Positions 12,472 to 24,365 of a stretch of 64,000 bases of DNA are shown one piece after another. Origin of the DNA: Persicaria tinctoria (taxonomy: Eukaryota > Streptophyta > Magnoliopsida > Caryophyllales > Polygonaceae); the NCBI GenBank assembly GCA_037127255.1, contig JBANSL010000003.1, forward strand, positions 23,790,314-23,854,313, given 5' to 3'. A program made the position numbers and the translations under genes. The notes under the pieces are model-generated. The model ran no database searches, was not told the DNA's origin, and saw nothing but the letters and a program-made list of their open reading frames with translations. How positions within the stretch are numbered: the stretch's first letter is position 1; each line of letters starts with the position of its first letter.

Positions 12472-12537
12472 CTATGTGGGAATTGAACCCACATATTTGT
12501 GTTTGACCACAATGCTCTTCCATTGAGCTAATAGGCT
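12470..12537 (-). tRNA. tRNA-like sequence, copy 2
   Basis: Read on the minus strand: acceptor AGCCTAT, D arm GCTC/GAGC, anticodon arm TTGTG/CACAA with the 6-nt loop GTCAAA, T arm GTGGG/CCCAC with loop TTCAATT, and 3' strand ATAGACT (one mismatch). It has the same short anticodon-variable segment as the other copies, so it is probably a member of a tRNA-derived repeat family. It directly touches the 21-bp-unit hairpin. Confidence 0.6.
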
Positions 12538-12867
12538 ATATGTGAAGAATATTTATGTCAAAACACGCCTAACATGGCCATTACTTGAACTTATCGATCA
12601 TTATTCACTTGATATATCAAGATTTTTATACAATTCTAAAAATGATATTTTTCAAAGCTGTAATAATAATTGAAGAAGGAAGCTAGGTTTTATTTGCCAA
12701 AACTGTTCTTTTGGAGTTGAAAATGCTCTAGGAATGCCCCTTACATACTCTTCCATGGCTAGTAAAAATGACGCAAGACGCTTCATTTAAAATGTAAAAG
12801 AAGTAAATAAATCGAAGGCACAATAATAAACAAGCCAAAAGAGCATCACGAAATTCTACTAAGCAAC

Positions 12868-12948
12868 CTACTCAATCTTCATAAATCTCCCCCCGCGGCA
12901 ACCATCAAGGTGTTTGCATGCTTCATAGAAGTCGGCTAGTCTCTCAGC
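12868..12948 (-). pseudogene. ANTH-domain (clathrin assembly protein) exon fragment
   Basis: On the minus strand, after a TTTCAG acceptor, the frame reads AERLADFYEACKHLD and then FMKIE before a TAG stop. This resembles the late ANTH-domain helix of plant AP180/CALM-type clathrin assembly proteins (QAERL.DFYE.CK.LD). Only one exon is recognisable. The product would be far too short to act in endocytosis. Confidence 0.4.
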
Positions 12949-13599
12949 CTGAAACGTAACGATAATTCATAAATCAGAACAGGAAGAAACACTGACTTGC
13001 TCTACATGAATCCTAATCTACCAACCCTAACCAATTCCAATCAACTTGATTGATTTCTACCGCGAGCCAAAACAATTCCATTCAACTTGGTTGATTAGAA
13101 GCTCAATGCCTCTCAGTATCATCTCTTTTGACTGTAACTAAGACCAAGTAAAGATTACCCTACTAAAGATAGAGCAAAAGATATCCACATAACATCAAAA
13201 GAAATAACAGACTCCTTTAAATGACTATACCTTATACACCTTGACTTGAAGTGGATCACCCTGTTTGCACACTAGGATAATTAAGAAAATAGGCATACTA
13301 TAAATAATTACTTTGTATTAAGCATAGTCAAGTGTATATAATAAACACCCACGGAATTTAGGCCACATCATTTACAAGGGCATAATTTTACAGAATAGTC
13401 ATCCAAGTCAAGTGAATCACTCACTTTCTAGTTGCATTTGAACAATGAAATTTCCTAGGAAAATTATTAAAATAGTTACCACAGCAACCAAACAGCAAGA
13501 TCCAACATCTGCAAGCTCAGGCTTTACAGGCCATTGCCTTGCAACAAGAGAAAAAAACATCCCTGATGTCAACAAAGAAACCTCTTGATCCTCCACATC

Positions 13600-14045
13600 C
13601 AAATTGGTAGAATCAAACCCAAATCCCTATTACCCACAATACTCAGAACCTAAATTCGGTTTCTGCAACTCAAAATCAGTCAAAACCCAAATCCAATCAA
13701 GCATGGTAGAATCAAACGCAAATCCATATTACCCACAATCCCAAAGTGCAACTCAAATTGGGGGAAACAAAAAGTAATCAAATTGAAGTAGCGCTCAAAT
13801 AGATGGAGAAAACAAAACTCAAAACTCAGCGGAAGAAACCTCAAATTGTGGAGGCGCTGGTTAGAAGGACAAAGGGTGTATTCGGTGGCGAAGGTGGACG
13901 ATTTGATGACGAACTTGGCATGGTCCGTCGCTGAATTTGGCATGGTCCGCCGCTGCCCCCATGAATTCGATGGCGAATGAGCAGATAAAAGAAACCTTAT
14001 GAATTTGGCATGGTCCACCGCTGCCCCCATGGATTTGGTCTCTCC
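13600..14045. repeat. Short dispersed repeats
   Basis: GGTAGAATCAAAC followed by AAATCC and TATTACCCACAAT occurs near 13605 and 13703. GGCATGGTCC followed by CCGCTGCCCCCATG occurs near 13938 and 14008. No recognisable protein is seen; open frames here are translations of the repeats. Confidence 0.6.
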
Positions 14046-14159
14046 TGACGTCTTCTTCCTCATCTGTTTCCCTTTCCCCTCTTTCCTTTTTTTTTTCCTC
14101 TTTCCTGCTCCCCTCAGTTACCGGCTACCGCTTGCCTCCTGAATTCGGTTGCCTCCTGA

Positions 14160-14265
14160 ATTCGGATATCCGATTTTGTGCAATTTTTTTCGGATGGGGT
14201 TAGGCGTGCAAAGTTTGCAACCAAAAGGGTTATTTTAGCAAAAGCCCCTATGAAAAGATGGGTTT
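14160..14265 (-). repeat. Candidate MULE-like terminus (right)
   Basis: The reverse complement resembles 5440-5545 (see there). If both are ends of one element, it would span about 8.8 kb and contain the FBA, RNase H, SEC, ORF1-like and ANTH fragments. Confidence 0.35.
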
Positions 14266-14487
14266 TGGTATGCTAGAGATGTTGTTGATAAAATGAGAAA
14301 AGTAAGAATGAGATGATAGGATGATGTGACGGAGATAGAAAATAAAAAATTAGTATTCCTAATATCTCTAGCATACCTTAATAAAGTCTAAGTAATACCA
14401 TCCTTGCCATTGATATTTCACATAATCAAATTTAAGATTTTCATCTACAAAGTAAAAGTGTGTTCTAGGATACATAACTATGCGATC

Positions 14488-14490
<3 letters not shown>

Positions 14491-14549
<59 letters not shown>
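14491..14549. repeat. (TA)n microsatellite
   Basis: About 29 TA units. It generates a spurious Tyr-Ile open frame on the minus strand. Confidence 0.95.
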
Positions 14550-14550
<1 letters not shown>

Positions 14551-14567
14551 CTTACCTTCATGGCAAT

Positions 14568-14699
14568 GATAACAATGTTTTAAATGAATTTTAGAGAGAT
14601 AAAGTGGTCCTGATAATTTGCAAACGTATAAACAAATTTGGAGCATTTGATAAGAAAAATTAATGAATGAAATTGTGTATACTACAATTATTCGTAGAT
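14568..14699 (+). repeat. 132-bp direct repeat flanking the CACTA element, left copy
   Basis: GATAACAATGTTTTAAATGA through TTCGTAGAT is repeated almost perfectly at 27417-27549. The right copy begins at the first base after the CACTA right terminus. Confidence 0.9.
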
Positions 14700-16506
14700 A
14701 GGCCGGATGTTGGAAATCCGTGGTAGAAAAATGCGAATATAGCATGCTACCTAATAGGCCGGATGTGGGAAATCCGGGGTGTAATATGCTTCCAAGCTTT
14801 TATCTTTTTTTTCTTAAAAAAAAATTATAGAGTATATAACCCGGATATAATGAGCGCCCAGGTTAAAATGTCGTGTGGAAATTTCCTTCGCCTTAATCAA
14901 ATAACCCTAAGAGTAAATATCCGGGTTCTTAGTATCATCTAATGACCCGGGCGTGTCACCAGTCTCCTAGGTCCGGGCTTATAGGTACACACTCCCCCAA
15001 ACATTGAAAAATGCCCGTAGTAGCATCCGGGACATAAAGTAGGGGAGTGAAAAGAAAAAAGCGCTAACTCTGAAATTTCCACACGGCATTTTAGGTTGCT
15101 CAAAATCAAATCGAAGTAATCTCCAGATCGAAAGTTCGCCTGCTGCCGACCGAAGGGAAGCCCTAACTCTCGTCGTCTTCACCATATATGCCGCCTGCGC
15201 CGACCAACTCCTTCCTTGCCTGCCGCCAAAGCTCGGTTGCTCAGAGAAGGGAGATTTGCCCTAACTTTCGTCATTCCCGTCGTCTCTCCGTCGCCTCTCG
15301 CTGTCTCACCGAGGTAATTGCTCTAAATCTGTCTTCCTCTCTCACCTTCTCTCTTCCTATTTGCTGTCTGTTTGGGGATTTATACATTACCTTAGGCACT
15401 GAAATCAATCCTTTGCCACGTTCAACAATTTTGATAAAATTTAGTATAGGAGTTCAACAATTTCGAAAAAATTGAGTCGAAAATCAAAGGGAACAAGCCT
15501 TTCTACAACTCACCATACCTTCTTTTCTACTGAAACATCATCTGAATACCTCTGCTGGTGTTATGCCTTCTTTTCTGAAACTCTCAACCTCGACTCCTAC
15601 AGAGGTAATTTCATATCCAAAATCGGTTTCCCTATTACTCTTTTAGATGTAATTGGAGCAAGTTTGTTGTGGAATTGTAAAGGGATCAATTCTGTTGATT
15701 TATAGATTGGGTGGATTTTACTAATTTGTTCAATGGATTTATCTGCTTGATAGTTTTTTTTCTTTATATATGAATATTGACTCTTCAGGGTGTGAATTTC
15801 GGTCCTATATTTTGGTTGTGAAATGGTCAATTAGAGTCGATTATGATAAAAGGTTGTAAAGCAATGGCTGATTAGCTGCCACATGTTTTGCAAATGAATT
15901 GGTCTCATTGTGTTTTCCCGGAAGAAGATGATTATAAAATTAATCTCTGTGTTTGTTCTAGGTGTTTTCCAAGAAGGATGATTATGATATTAGTCTTTGT
16001 GTTTGTCCAAAGAAATAGGATGCGATCTCTTATTATAGAAAACCTTCATGGAAGTCGAATTAATCAATTTTAGGCTTCCAATTTTAGTTGTATGAAACCA
16101 ATTTTTTGTGATGTCTTCTAAGGTTTATTAAGGTTGTTCAGTTACGTCTAGTTAGAAGACACTTTACAGTTTACACCATGTTCCATTTTGTGCATAAGCT
16201 TTACAAGTTCGATTAAAATTTTAGAGTCCATATATTGACTCACATTTACTCACATCTAAGATATTGTTTCCTTATTGACTCACAGTATTTGATTTCTAAA
16301 GCATTAAATTAAGTTCTTAGAGCACCCACATTATTGGTGGTTTTATTCCAGTTAGAAACCATGTGTTTACTTCCTGTTAGAAACCATGTGTTGTGACAGG
16401 GGTACACACTAGAGTGCTGATTTGTACCTTTATCCTTTGCGTAGCAATTTACCAAGAAAATAATCAGGAAGCACTAGTGCAAAGGTTGTATTCATCAAGA
16501 TAGGCC

Positions 16507-16650
16507 TCAGAATAGACAGGGAAAAAGGGGTGGAACTGCACTTGTTGTGACAGAAGCATTCAAGAGCCTTACATCCATGGTCGTCACTTGTCTTGCCTCT
16601 AACACCCTTGACCTTCTCAAGGTTCTCCCAATCCCCTTTTCTTCGACCTG
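16507..16650 (+). other. Unrecognised exon-like open stretch
   Basis: One frame stays open and reads like real protein: GGTALVVTEAFKSLTSMVVT, then CLASNTLDLLK. It lies inside the CACTA cargo, 5' of the LINE insertion. I do not recognise the family. Confidence 0.3.
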
Positions 16651-16700
16651 AATTCGGTTTTCATTTTTCTGATTTTGCTTTCTGAATTATTATTAGGATT

Positions 16701-16717
16701 ATCTGATGGTTTTCTAT
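16701..16717. repeat. LINE target-site duplication, left copy
   Basis: ATCTGATGGTTTTCTAT, identical to 24349-24365. It directly precedes the poly(T) that marks the LINE 3' end. Confidence 0.9.
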
Positions 16718-16918
16718 TTTTTTTTTGATTTTGAAGGTAAATATATTGAAAAGAAATGAAATATTTACAAAACGTTCACAAAAGGGACCTTGTGTGGTTT
16801 CTATCTCATCAAGCCACGGCTATCCGACGTCGGACACACACCTCAAGTGTAGCAAAATATACCCTCCCCTTCGGCTATGCCATTAAGGAGGTTATATCTC
16901 ACTACACCGAGCACCCCA

Positions 16919-19384
16919 TTAAGTCCATTTCTTACAAGCCTTTGATAAAGTCATTCTTGGTTTAGTTACAAACCAAACTATTAGGCAACTGGAAACAAAA
17001 GGTTGCCTAAATCCAAATTGTACTAGGCTATTTGTAGGTAGATCAATGCAGGGAGACAAAAAGTGGTGTCTACATTGTCCTGTCAGCTCAGTGATGGGGT
17101 GTTGTTGAAGTCCTCCCTTAGTAAGCCCGCCTGGAGGGTGTTTGCCGAGCTGAAAAATAGTGAGTGTGAGCTGCTCAGCATCTTGTACACATGAACCTTT
17201 ATGAGGTGTATGATTTCTTCTGAGGCTTTTGGTTACATTTTTAAAGATCCTCTCATTCCTTGACTTCCAAATGTAGTACACAGTTGCTCCTAGTCCAACT
17301 CTCTTTGCCTTTGAAATCCAGCCCCTCCCTTTAGCTTCTTTCTTCATCCATTTCAAAGCTCCTTGAATGGTGCTCATGCCTCTCCATATGCCTAGCCATG
17401 TCTTGATCTGTGTCCAAATTAGGGAAGAAAAATCACAAGCAAAGAATATATGCTCATGAGACTCAAGAGCTTGATTACATAGTTTACAGGTCAAGTCCAC
17501 TTCCCTTAGATGAATCTTGTCTTTTGTGGCTAATCTCCCTTTTGCAGCCAGCCATAAGATGAAAGATTGTTTTGGTATTATGCTCGAATCCCATACTACT
17601 GAAGGCCAAGGTGGTTTTGGTTTCTTCTTTCTAAAGTGGTCATATGCAGCCCCAATTTTGAATTTTCCCCCTTGACACCAGGAGGTGAGGAGCTGTACAG
17701 CTCGGTCTTCTGTACCTGCATAGGTTAGTAATTGGTTTTTGATATCCAATACCTTCTTAATTAGTGGGGAGTCATTTACTTTGTGGGCTTCCCATCCCCA
17801 AATGTCATGTTGTGGTAGGTAATGGTGATGTATCCATCTGATCCAAAGAGAATCCTCTTTTCTCCATATGTCCCAAAGAAGCCTAGACAGGAAAGTTGTG
17901 TTCCACAATTTGAGATGTTTTAAGCCGAGACCACCTTCTGATTTTGGAACACAAACATATGACCACTTGATCCTGTGAGACTTCCAAAGGAACTTTGCAC
18001 ACAAACTATTAATTTTGTTAATTAAAACGGCAGGGGAAGGTAAGATGGAAAACCAGAAAGCTTGTATTCCTTGTAACACAGATCTTATGAGTTCAACCTT
18101 CCCTGCATAAGAGAGTGTTTTGGAGTTCCAATAACTTATGTTTGTGAGCAGTTTATCTAGAAATGGAGAAAATTGTGAGATGGTGAGCTTTCCCGAGGAG
18201 ATTGGTATGCCCAGATATCTGAAAGGAAAACTACCATGGGCAAAGCATGTCCTATTCACTAAGAAATCTTTAGTTTCATCATTAACTCCTGCTAGGAAAA
18301 AAGAAGACTTAGAAGTACTTACCTCTAGACCTGATACTGCAGTGAAATGGTCTAAAGCGTCCAGGAGTATCTTTATAGAGCTAATATCCCCTCTTGACAT
18401 TAAAATAATATCATTTGCATAAGCTAGGTGGCTGATTTGCAGTGGACCACATTTAGGATGAAAGCTGAAAGCCGGATGCCGAGTCATGCATTTTAAAACT
18501 CTAGACAAGTAATCCATAGATAAGACAAAGATGAGGGGGGAAATTGGATCCCCCTGTCTCAGGCCTCTCTTACCTTTAAAGTAACCATGCATGCTACCAT
18601 TCAGATTAATAGAGAAAGAAGTAGTGGAGATGCATTCAAGTACCCATGATATGAATTTGCTTGGGAAATTTAAAGCATATAGCATTTGTTGTATGAATTT
18701 CCATGAGATGGAGTCATAGGCTTTTCTAAGATCCAAGTTGAGTATGCACCTAGGGCTAATTCTTTTCCTCGTGTATCTTCTAATCAGTTCTTGGAGTAGC
18801 ATTATGTTTTCATTCATTAATCTTCCTTCAATGAAACCAATCTGAGAGGGGGAGATAAGAGTGGTAAGCTTAGGTCTAAGTCTTGTAGCAAGTATTTTAG
18901 TTATTACCTTGTAAGTGACATTGCAACAAGAGATAGGTCTAAAGTCCCCTACAACTTTAGCATTTGAAGATTTGGCAATTAAAGCAATACTTGTGTGATT
19001 AATTTGCTTAAGGAGCTGCCCTGAGATAAAGAATTCCTGTACTGCCTTTACAAATTGGTCACCAGTTATCTCCCATGTATCTTTGAAGAATTTCGAGGTA
19101 AAACCATCTGGGCCAGGTGATTTGTCATCTCCAATATCCCACAGAGCCTGTTTGATTTCTTCTGCACTGACCAGCTGCATAAGGTCCTTATGACTATCAC
19201 AATTCAGAAGTATGCCCCCTTCATTTACAAATCTCAGATTTATGTTGTCTGTCTCTCTGTTAGTTCCAAGCAGCCCCATGTAGAAATCTTCAAATTGAGC
19301 ACCCACTTTCTCTAAAGACATAGTTTCTGAGCCATCTGCCTTTGTAAGCACACTAATGTGATTTCTTCTCATGTTTTTCTTCAT
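16919..19384 (-). pseudogene. LINE ORF2, reverse transcriptase and zf-RVT part
   Basis: The 821-codon open stretch contains DDKSPGPDGF, FRPISCCNVTYKVITKILA, motif A LDLRKAYDSISW, motif B GLRQGDPISPLIF and FRYLGIPIS, then the zf-RVT block (FILWLAAKGRLATKD, then CKLCNQ and HIFFAC). Reverse transcriptase would prime on nicked target DNA. Motif C reads LAYANDIIL, so the first of the two catalytic aspartates (canonical A-D-D) is replaced by asparagine; a single GAT-to-AAT change explains it. The frame continues upstream of the nominal start: in-frame residues KARHTFQGDKCNSYFHG precede it, after a frameshift at an A-rich run. No RNase H is visible at the C-terminus. Confidence 0.9.
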
Positions 19385-19506
19385 TAACCCATGGAAGTAA
19401 GAGTTGCATTTGTCACCTTGGAATGTATGTCTGGCCTTAGCTAACTGGGAGTGAAATTTGAACTCTGCATCCTTCTGATGGTTTTCTTTTTGGAATTCTC
19501 CATGGC

Positions 19507-20478
19507 TTATAGCAGAGCTTCAGATTCTGGGTCTTCTCTCAAGGCATTAAAGTTCTCCTCATATTCTTCTTCTGCTCTTCTTGCTCTAGATGTGATGTCT
19601 GAGAAATGCTTTTTATTCAAATCCTTCAGAGGTCTCTTTACATTTTTAAGCTTTTTGCATAATAAGAATTGCTCAGCTCCTGCGCCTTGGAATTGCCAGT
19701 TCTCCATAACTGTATCTCTGAAGTGTGCATCTTGACCCCACATATTAAAGTATTTAAAACTGTTTTTCTTGTTCCTTTGCTGCTCCAGGATTTCCACCAC
19801 AACTTGGGAGTGATCACAATATGCTTTAGGAATTACATAGTTGGCCTTGCAAAAATATTGTGATTCCTCCCATTCTTCATTAATCATAACCCTATCTATC
19901 TTGGTTGATTTCTTTCCTTTGAACCAAGTGTGGTCTTGCCCTGTCATATTCGCATCTCTTAGTCCAATCTCTGCACAACAGTCCCATAAATCTGAAATTT
20001 CATATGCTGTAACAGTTGAACCAGACCTCCTTTCACAGGATCTCATAATGGCATTGAAGTCCCCTTGTATTAGTCACGGCCCTTGCCTTGCTTCAGTTTC
20101 ACCTTTTAAGTCGTTCCAAAGAGCCCTTCTCCTGACAATTGTATGCAAACCATAAACTTGGGCAAACTCAAACACCTTCCCACTGGCCCTGCACCTTACC
20201 TGTCCACTTATCATCTGATTTGTGGTTTTTCGGTGTTGAAAGTCCACTCTTGAAGCATCCCAAATAATAACAATCCTACATGCTGTACTGTAATCAAAAT
20301 TATGCAAATACTGCCACTGACTGAAACCTTTACTCATTATATCTTCCAGCTTCCTTACATCCAACTTTGTTTCTATTATTCCTAAGAGAGAAATATCTTT
20401 CTCCCTTAGGAAAGTCCTCACAGCTTTTTGCTTAGGGGAGCTGTTGAAACCCCTAACATTCCAGGAGCCAAGTATCAT
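19507..20478 (-). pseudogene. LINE ORF2, AP endonuclease part
   Basis: The stretch 20478-20074 begins MILGSWNVRGFNSSPKQK with the IIETK motif. The stretch 20046-19507 carries TWFKG, IDRVMINEEW and CDHSQVVVE. Both belong to the exonuclease-endonuclease-phosphatase fold that nicks target DNA for LINE integration. They are separated by one TGA stop where related LINEs read GPWLIQGDFNAI, so a TGG tryptophan codon has become TGA. A second stop (TAA) and an indel separate this part from the reverse transcriptase stretch. Confidence 0.85.
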
Positions 20479-20576
20479 TGGAGCCTCTTTTGAAGAGTGC
20501 TAGGCCCTTTGTCATGAGGAAGTCCTTTATCCCTCTTTCCTAATGGCCAGTTTTTGTGCCCCAAAACCAGGTTCTT

Positions 20577-23197
20577 CTATTGTCTGTGAGTGAGATGAAG
20601 TTGCTTCTCTTCATCACTACTGTCTTCTGTAATTATCCCTTCTACAAAGGTGTCCTGTCTGAGTGGGGGGTTTTTATTTAACCTTTCACTTCTTCTAACT
20701 TCCCTATGCTCTTTCTCTGAAGGACATAGGTGTTGCGTTGCGCCTTCAGTTGTGGTGTCTGTCGTTTTCTCCTTCCCTTTGTCTGAGCATCTTTTGCGTC
20801 TCTCTCTTTCCTCTGGGAGAAATTGCTGTAAGGGAATCGTTTGTAACTGAGCCTCATACGCTTGTTCTGCCTGAGCAGTGGTCACCTCCTCATGCCTTTC
20901 TTCCAAGGCTGTCAAAATCTGGAATCTATTTCCATCACAGAAACTCACCTTTTTCTCCCTCTATTCCCTGTTTCTCCGTTGAAACTGTTTCAGGTTTTCA
21001 TTATTCTTTTTGGTAGCTTCTCTATAGATCATCTAGGTAGCCTCTAGATCAACAGCTATAGGGGGAGGGGGTGGGGAAGCCATTTTCTTTTGATAGGATT
21101 TGTGTATCCTGATAATGGGAGAGAAGAGGGATGATTTCACATTGTTCCTAGTTGTCTTTGAAATGGATGAGGAAGCTCTAAGTGAGGAATGGTGAGAAGG
21201 AGAAGGTTGTAAAGTAGAATCAAAGTGAGTGTGGGTCAGAGGTTGAGGAGCATGAGGGGAAGGTTGATTGGAGCATCCCTCATTTTGTGTCTCCTTTTCA
21301 TTAGGAGCTGGAGTAGTTTGGCTCGGGGGTTGGTTCAGTGGTGGGGGAAGCCTGTCATCTGCATTAGGGGCAGATGGAGTGTTTGAGGGGGGATGGGGGG
21401 GGGGGGGGGGGATCCAGGTTGCTATGTGGAGGAGGAGGGGGTTGACGAGGCAGGTAGATCCTCTTATGTGTGGCCTGTGTTGATCTATAGGAGTTGCCTT
21501 TATCAAACGTAGGTTGTTTGCCCTTGTCCCTGGTGTTTGCTCTGGAGGTTGGCCAGCTAGATGTTTCATGCCCATAGGTAATGCATTTGTTGCATCTAGG
21601 TGGTAGATTTTCATACTCCAGGAGGCACGTGTGGTCTGGTGCATCTTCAAACTCAATGTTTATGACATTCTTGAGGTCCTTGGAGCAATCCATATCAACC
21701 AAAACTCGTGCAAACAGCTGTTTCGATCTATCTTCAGTGTATGAATCTGTCATGATTGGGTCCCCCAGTTTGGATGCTATCCTTTGAAGCATTGTAGGAG
21801 TCCAAAATTCTGTAGGCAGCTTATGAATTCTCACCCAAATAGGTAGAGTAGAGAATAAGGCTTTGTCAAATGTAAACCTCTTAGGGACACTTTTAAGCAA
21901 CAAAGTATAACCTGGACCTGAATATGCCTTCATTAGCACCTGGTCCCTATCCTCCTCAGAGTAGAATTTGAACATAAACCACCTACCTTGGGCGTTAAAT
22001 TGATGCTTAGGCCATCCCTCTTTGATTTTTCCAATTGCCTGAAATCCAGGGAACCTGCCTACTACATACCCAACCAAAGAAAAGCCCCATGCTTCTTCTA
22101 GGCTCAAGCAATCTTCCTTTTTTGCTTTCACTGTGTCTCCTTCTCCGGATCTTTCAAACTCTAGCTTATACCCTCTGGCTCTCGACTGCCTTAATGCATT
22201 AGGTACCCTTCCAGCCCAGGCACCTTGTGGGGTGGGGGTATTCAGATTCAGCTGGGGATTAGCAGGAGGGTCAGGAGGAGTGCCTTTGTAAGCTTCAGCT
22301 GGGGTGGGGTTATTGTTAGGGTTAATTGGGAGGGGGTTAAGTTGGAGGGGTTGTTGATGATCACCTACAGAGGTATTGATGGGTTGGTTAGGTTCAGCCC
22401 TGGTCTTCAGTTAAGGGAGGTGGAGGTGTTGTGGTGTCAGTGTAAGGGTGTGAGGGTAGAGGTGGGTTTGAAACAACCTGCTCTTCTCCGTTGATCACAT
22501 GTGGCAACTCAGGTATGTTCACACTGCCTGCATCTTCCTTATCCAGACCATTCAGCTCAGTTACATCTATACTTTCTTTCTCATTCAGATGTGCCTGAAG
22601 CAGTTGCACTACTTCTATTTCAGGGGCTCCCATTCCTGCAGATTGATCATTGTATTGCTTTTGGCCATAATCAACAGTTGCTTGTTTTGTTGTTTCAATT
22701 ACATTACTTTGTAAGCTAAAATGTCCCTCCCTTGGGATCTTCTCAGATTTTGATTGCAATATTCGAGCATATGAAGGCATGTTAAGCACTACATTTTGTC
22801 CCTCCATAGGGATCTTTTGAGCATTTTCAAGATGCAAAACATTAGACACGGTAGCATGTAAGTGTCCCTCCTTTGGGATCTTCTGCACATCAATGTCTAT
22901 CCTATTGGACCCGGCTAAGTCCGGGGGAAGGGAGGAAGAGGAGCTTACTTGAGTGTCCTTGGACTTTTTGCCTTCAGTAGTCTCTTTGTTTGCCTCTGAG
23001 GACTGCCCATCTTGTATTTCTTGGAGTGTGTCAGTGTCTTTTTTGCTCTGCAGCTGGAAGGAGAGAGAAGCTCTAGGTATCGTACCCAGGACAGTCATCT
23101 TGGACTTGAAAACGTCTTTACCGGCTGCAGCTTGGGGGTTTGGGGTGTTGTTGGCACCTTTTCTTGCTTGATTTGGCGAGATTCTAGTTCCATCCAT
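20577..23197 (-). pseudogene. LINE ORF1 (DUF4283 and zinc-knuckle protein), frameshifted
   Basis: ORF1 is spread over several frames. Residues from 23197-22394 begin MDGTRISPNQARKG and contain three repeats of the type KIP(K/M/R)EG(H/Q). The stretch 22131-21364 carries DUF4283 (SLVGYVVGRFPGF, WVRIHKLPTEFW) and a zinc knuckle CNKCITYGHETSSW whose last cysteine is tryptophan. A C-run at 21398-21411 (G-run on the plus strand) shifts the frame into the proline-rich 21656-21033 stretch. The tail is 20948-20577. The protein would bind LINE RNA. Confidence 0.8.
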
Positions 23198-24348
23198 TGT
23201 CGTTGATAGATGCCGATCTGTTAACCCTAGGATATGGCAAGATTCCAGTTCAATTCACCATTTCTCTTTCGGTACGTAAAGTTACAGCCTTGTGGTCTCT
23301 CTTGGAATTAATAGCTTGGCAATACTTAAGGTTGTAGCTTCGAGCACCTCAATCGGGGCCAAATTCGCAAGGTAGGAGGGTTTGGAGGTGATGGAGGTGT
23401 GAAAACAAGGTGAAAAAGGAAGTTGGGCGCCCTTCTCAAAGTTTGGAGTAACCCGGAAACTTAGAGAAAAGGGGGTTTTTTTGTAGACGACAAATTAGGA
23501 GCCAGAATCAAGCAAACAAGGTTAGGAGAGGATTGGGAGAAGATGGGGGTAGCCAATTTGAGGAGGGGCAGGTCAGAGAAGGCTCCTTGTGAACTTTGGG
23601 GTCGGCACTACTGTTCACCTTCGTCGATAGTTGTCGAGTCAGCTTTGTGGATTTCAAACCTTGGCCACTTGCTTCGATTCTAAGACGGGAGGGTAGTGTG
23701 AACCTCAGGTACTCAGAACCGGGCTCGGACAATTTTTCCGATCACCGGAGGGTGATCTTCGCTGGCTATCAGGGTGAGGACAGGTTTTGGTCAAACTTTG
23801 GTCAACCGCGGGTAACGGTCAAAAAAGAGAGAGAAAGTAAAGGAATTTTGAACAAGAAAGGACCGTTTTTTCCCCCAACGGCTATATTGTGTACGTGCGA
23901 GATCCCTTTCTCCTACACTCAACTTTTCTGACAGGTTGTTCCGGCTCCGGCGGAAACGCCTTCACCGGTGGGGAGAACCCCAGGAAATGAGGTGGGGACG
24001 AAGCAAGTTTAGGTTTAGGTGTATCTAATAAAAAGAAACAAATTAAATCAGGTCAAGGGGGTTGTGGGGTGCAAAAGCGAGGTCGGTGGGGAGTTAAAGC
24101 AAGGTCAATGGGGCTTTAACTCATGGTGGGCAAAGGGGAAGGAAAACAGTAGGTGATTCTTTAGGATCTTGACCAGGCTTTGGGTAGACTTTCAGGGAGC
24201 CGGGTTGTTACCAATGGGCTCACCATGGTTTGAAAGGCGCCACCGGAGAGCTTGTCGGTCGGATAGAGCTTGCCTAGGCAAGGGGGAAGGCAAGAAGGGT
24301 TTTTCCTCCTTTGAGAGTTTCTCTCTCTAACCACCCGCTTTTTACCAC

Positions 24349-24365
24349 ATCTGATGGTTTTCTAT
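24349..24365. repeat. LINE target-site duplication, right copy
   Basis: ATCTGATGGTTTTCTAT, identical to 16701-16717. Confidence 0.9.

Larger units (their letters stand above)
16718..24348 (-). mobile_element. Full-length L1-like LINE with poly(A) and 17-bp TSD
   Basis: Minus-strand element of about 7.6 kb. The 3' end is a short poly(A) (T run at 16718-16726). The 5' end at 24348 follows the second copy of the 17-bp target duplication. From 5' to 3' it has a roughly 1.1-kb 5' UTR, ORF1 (DUF4283 plus zinc knuckle) and ORF2 (AP endonuclease, reverse transcriptase, zf-RVT). The ORFs are broken by frameshifts and stops, so it is now inactive. It inserted into the CACTA cargo. Confidence 0.9.

Noticed and set aside
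13225..13285. Minus-strand text GDPLQVKVYKV as an exon of a known gene
   Set aside because: Too short to assign; the splice borders are unclear and the neighbouring ANTH exon does not normally follow such a sequence.
14368..14745. 125-codon minus-strand frame with a Tyr-Ile run
   Set aside because: It crosses the (TA)n microsatellite and has no domain.
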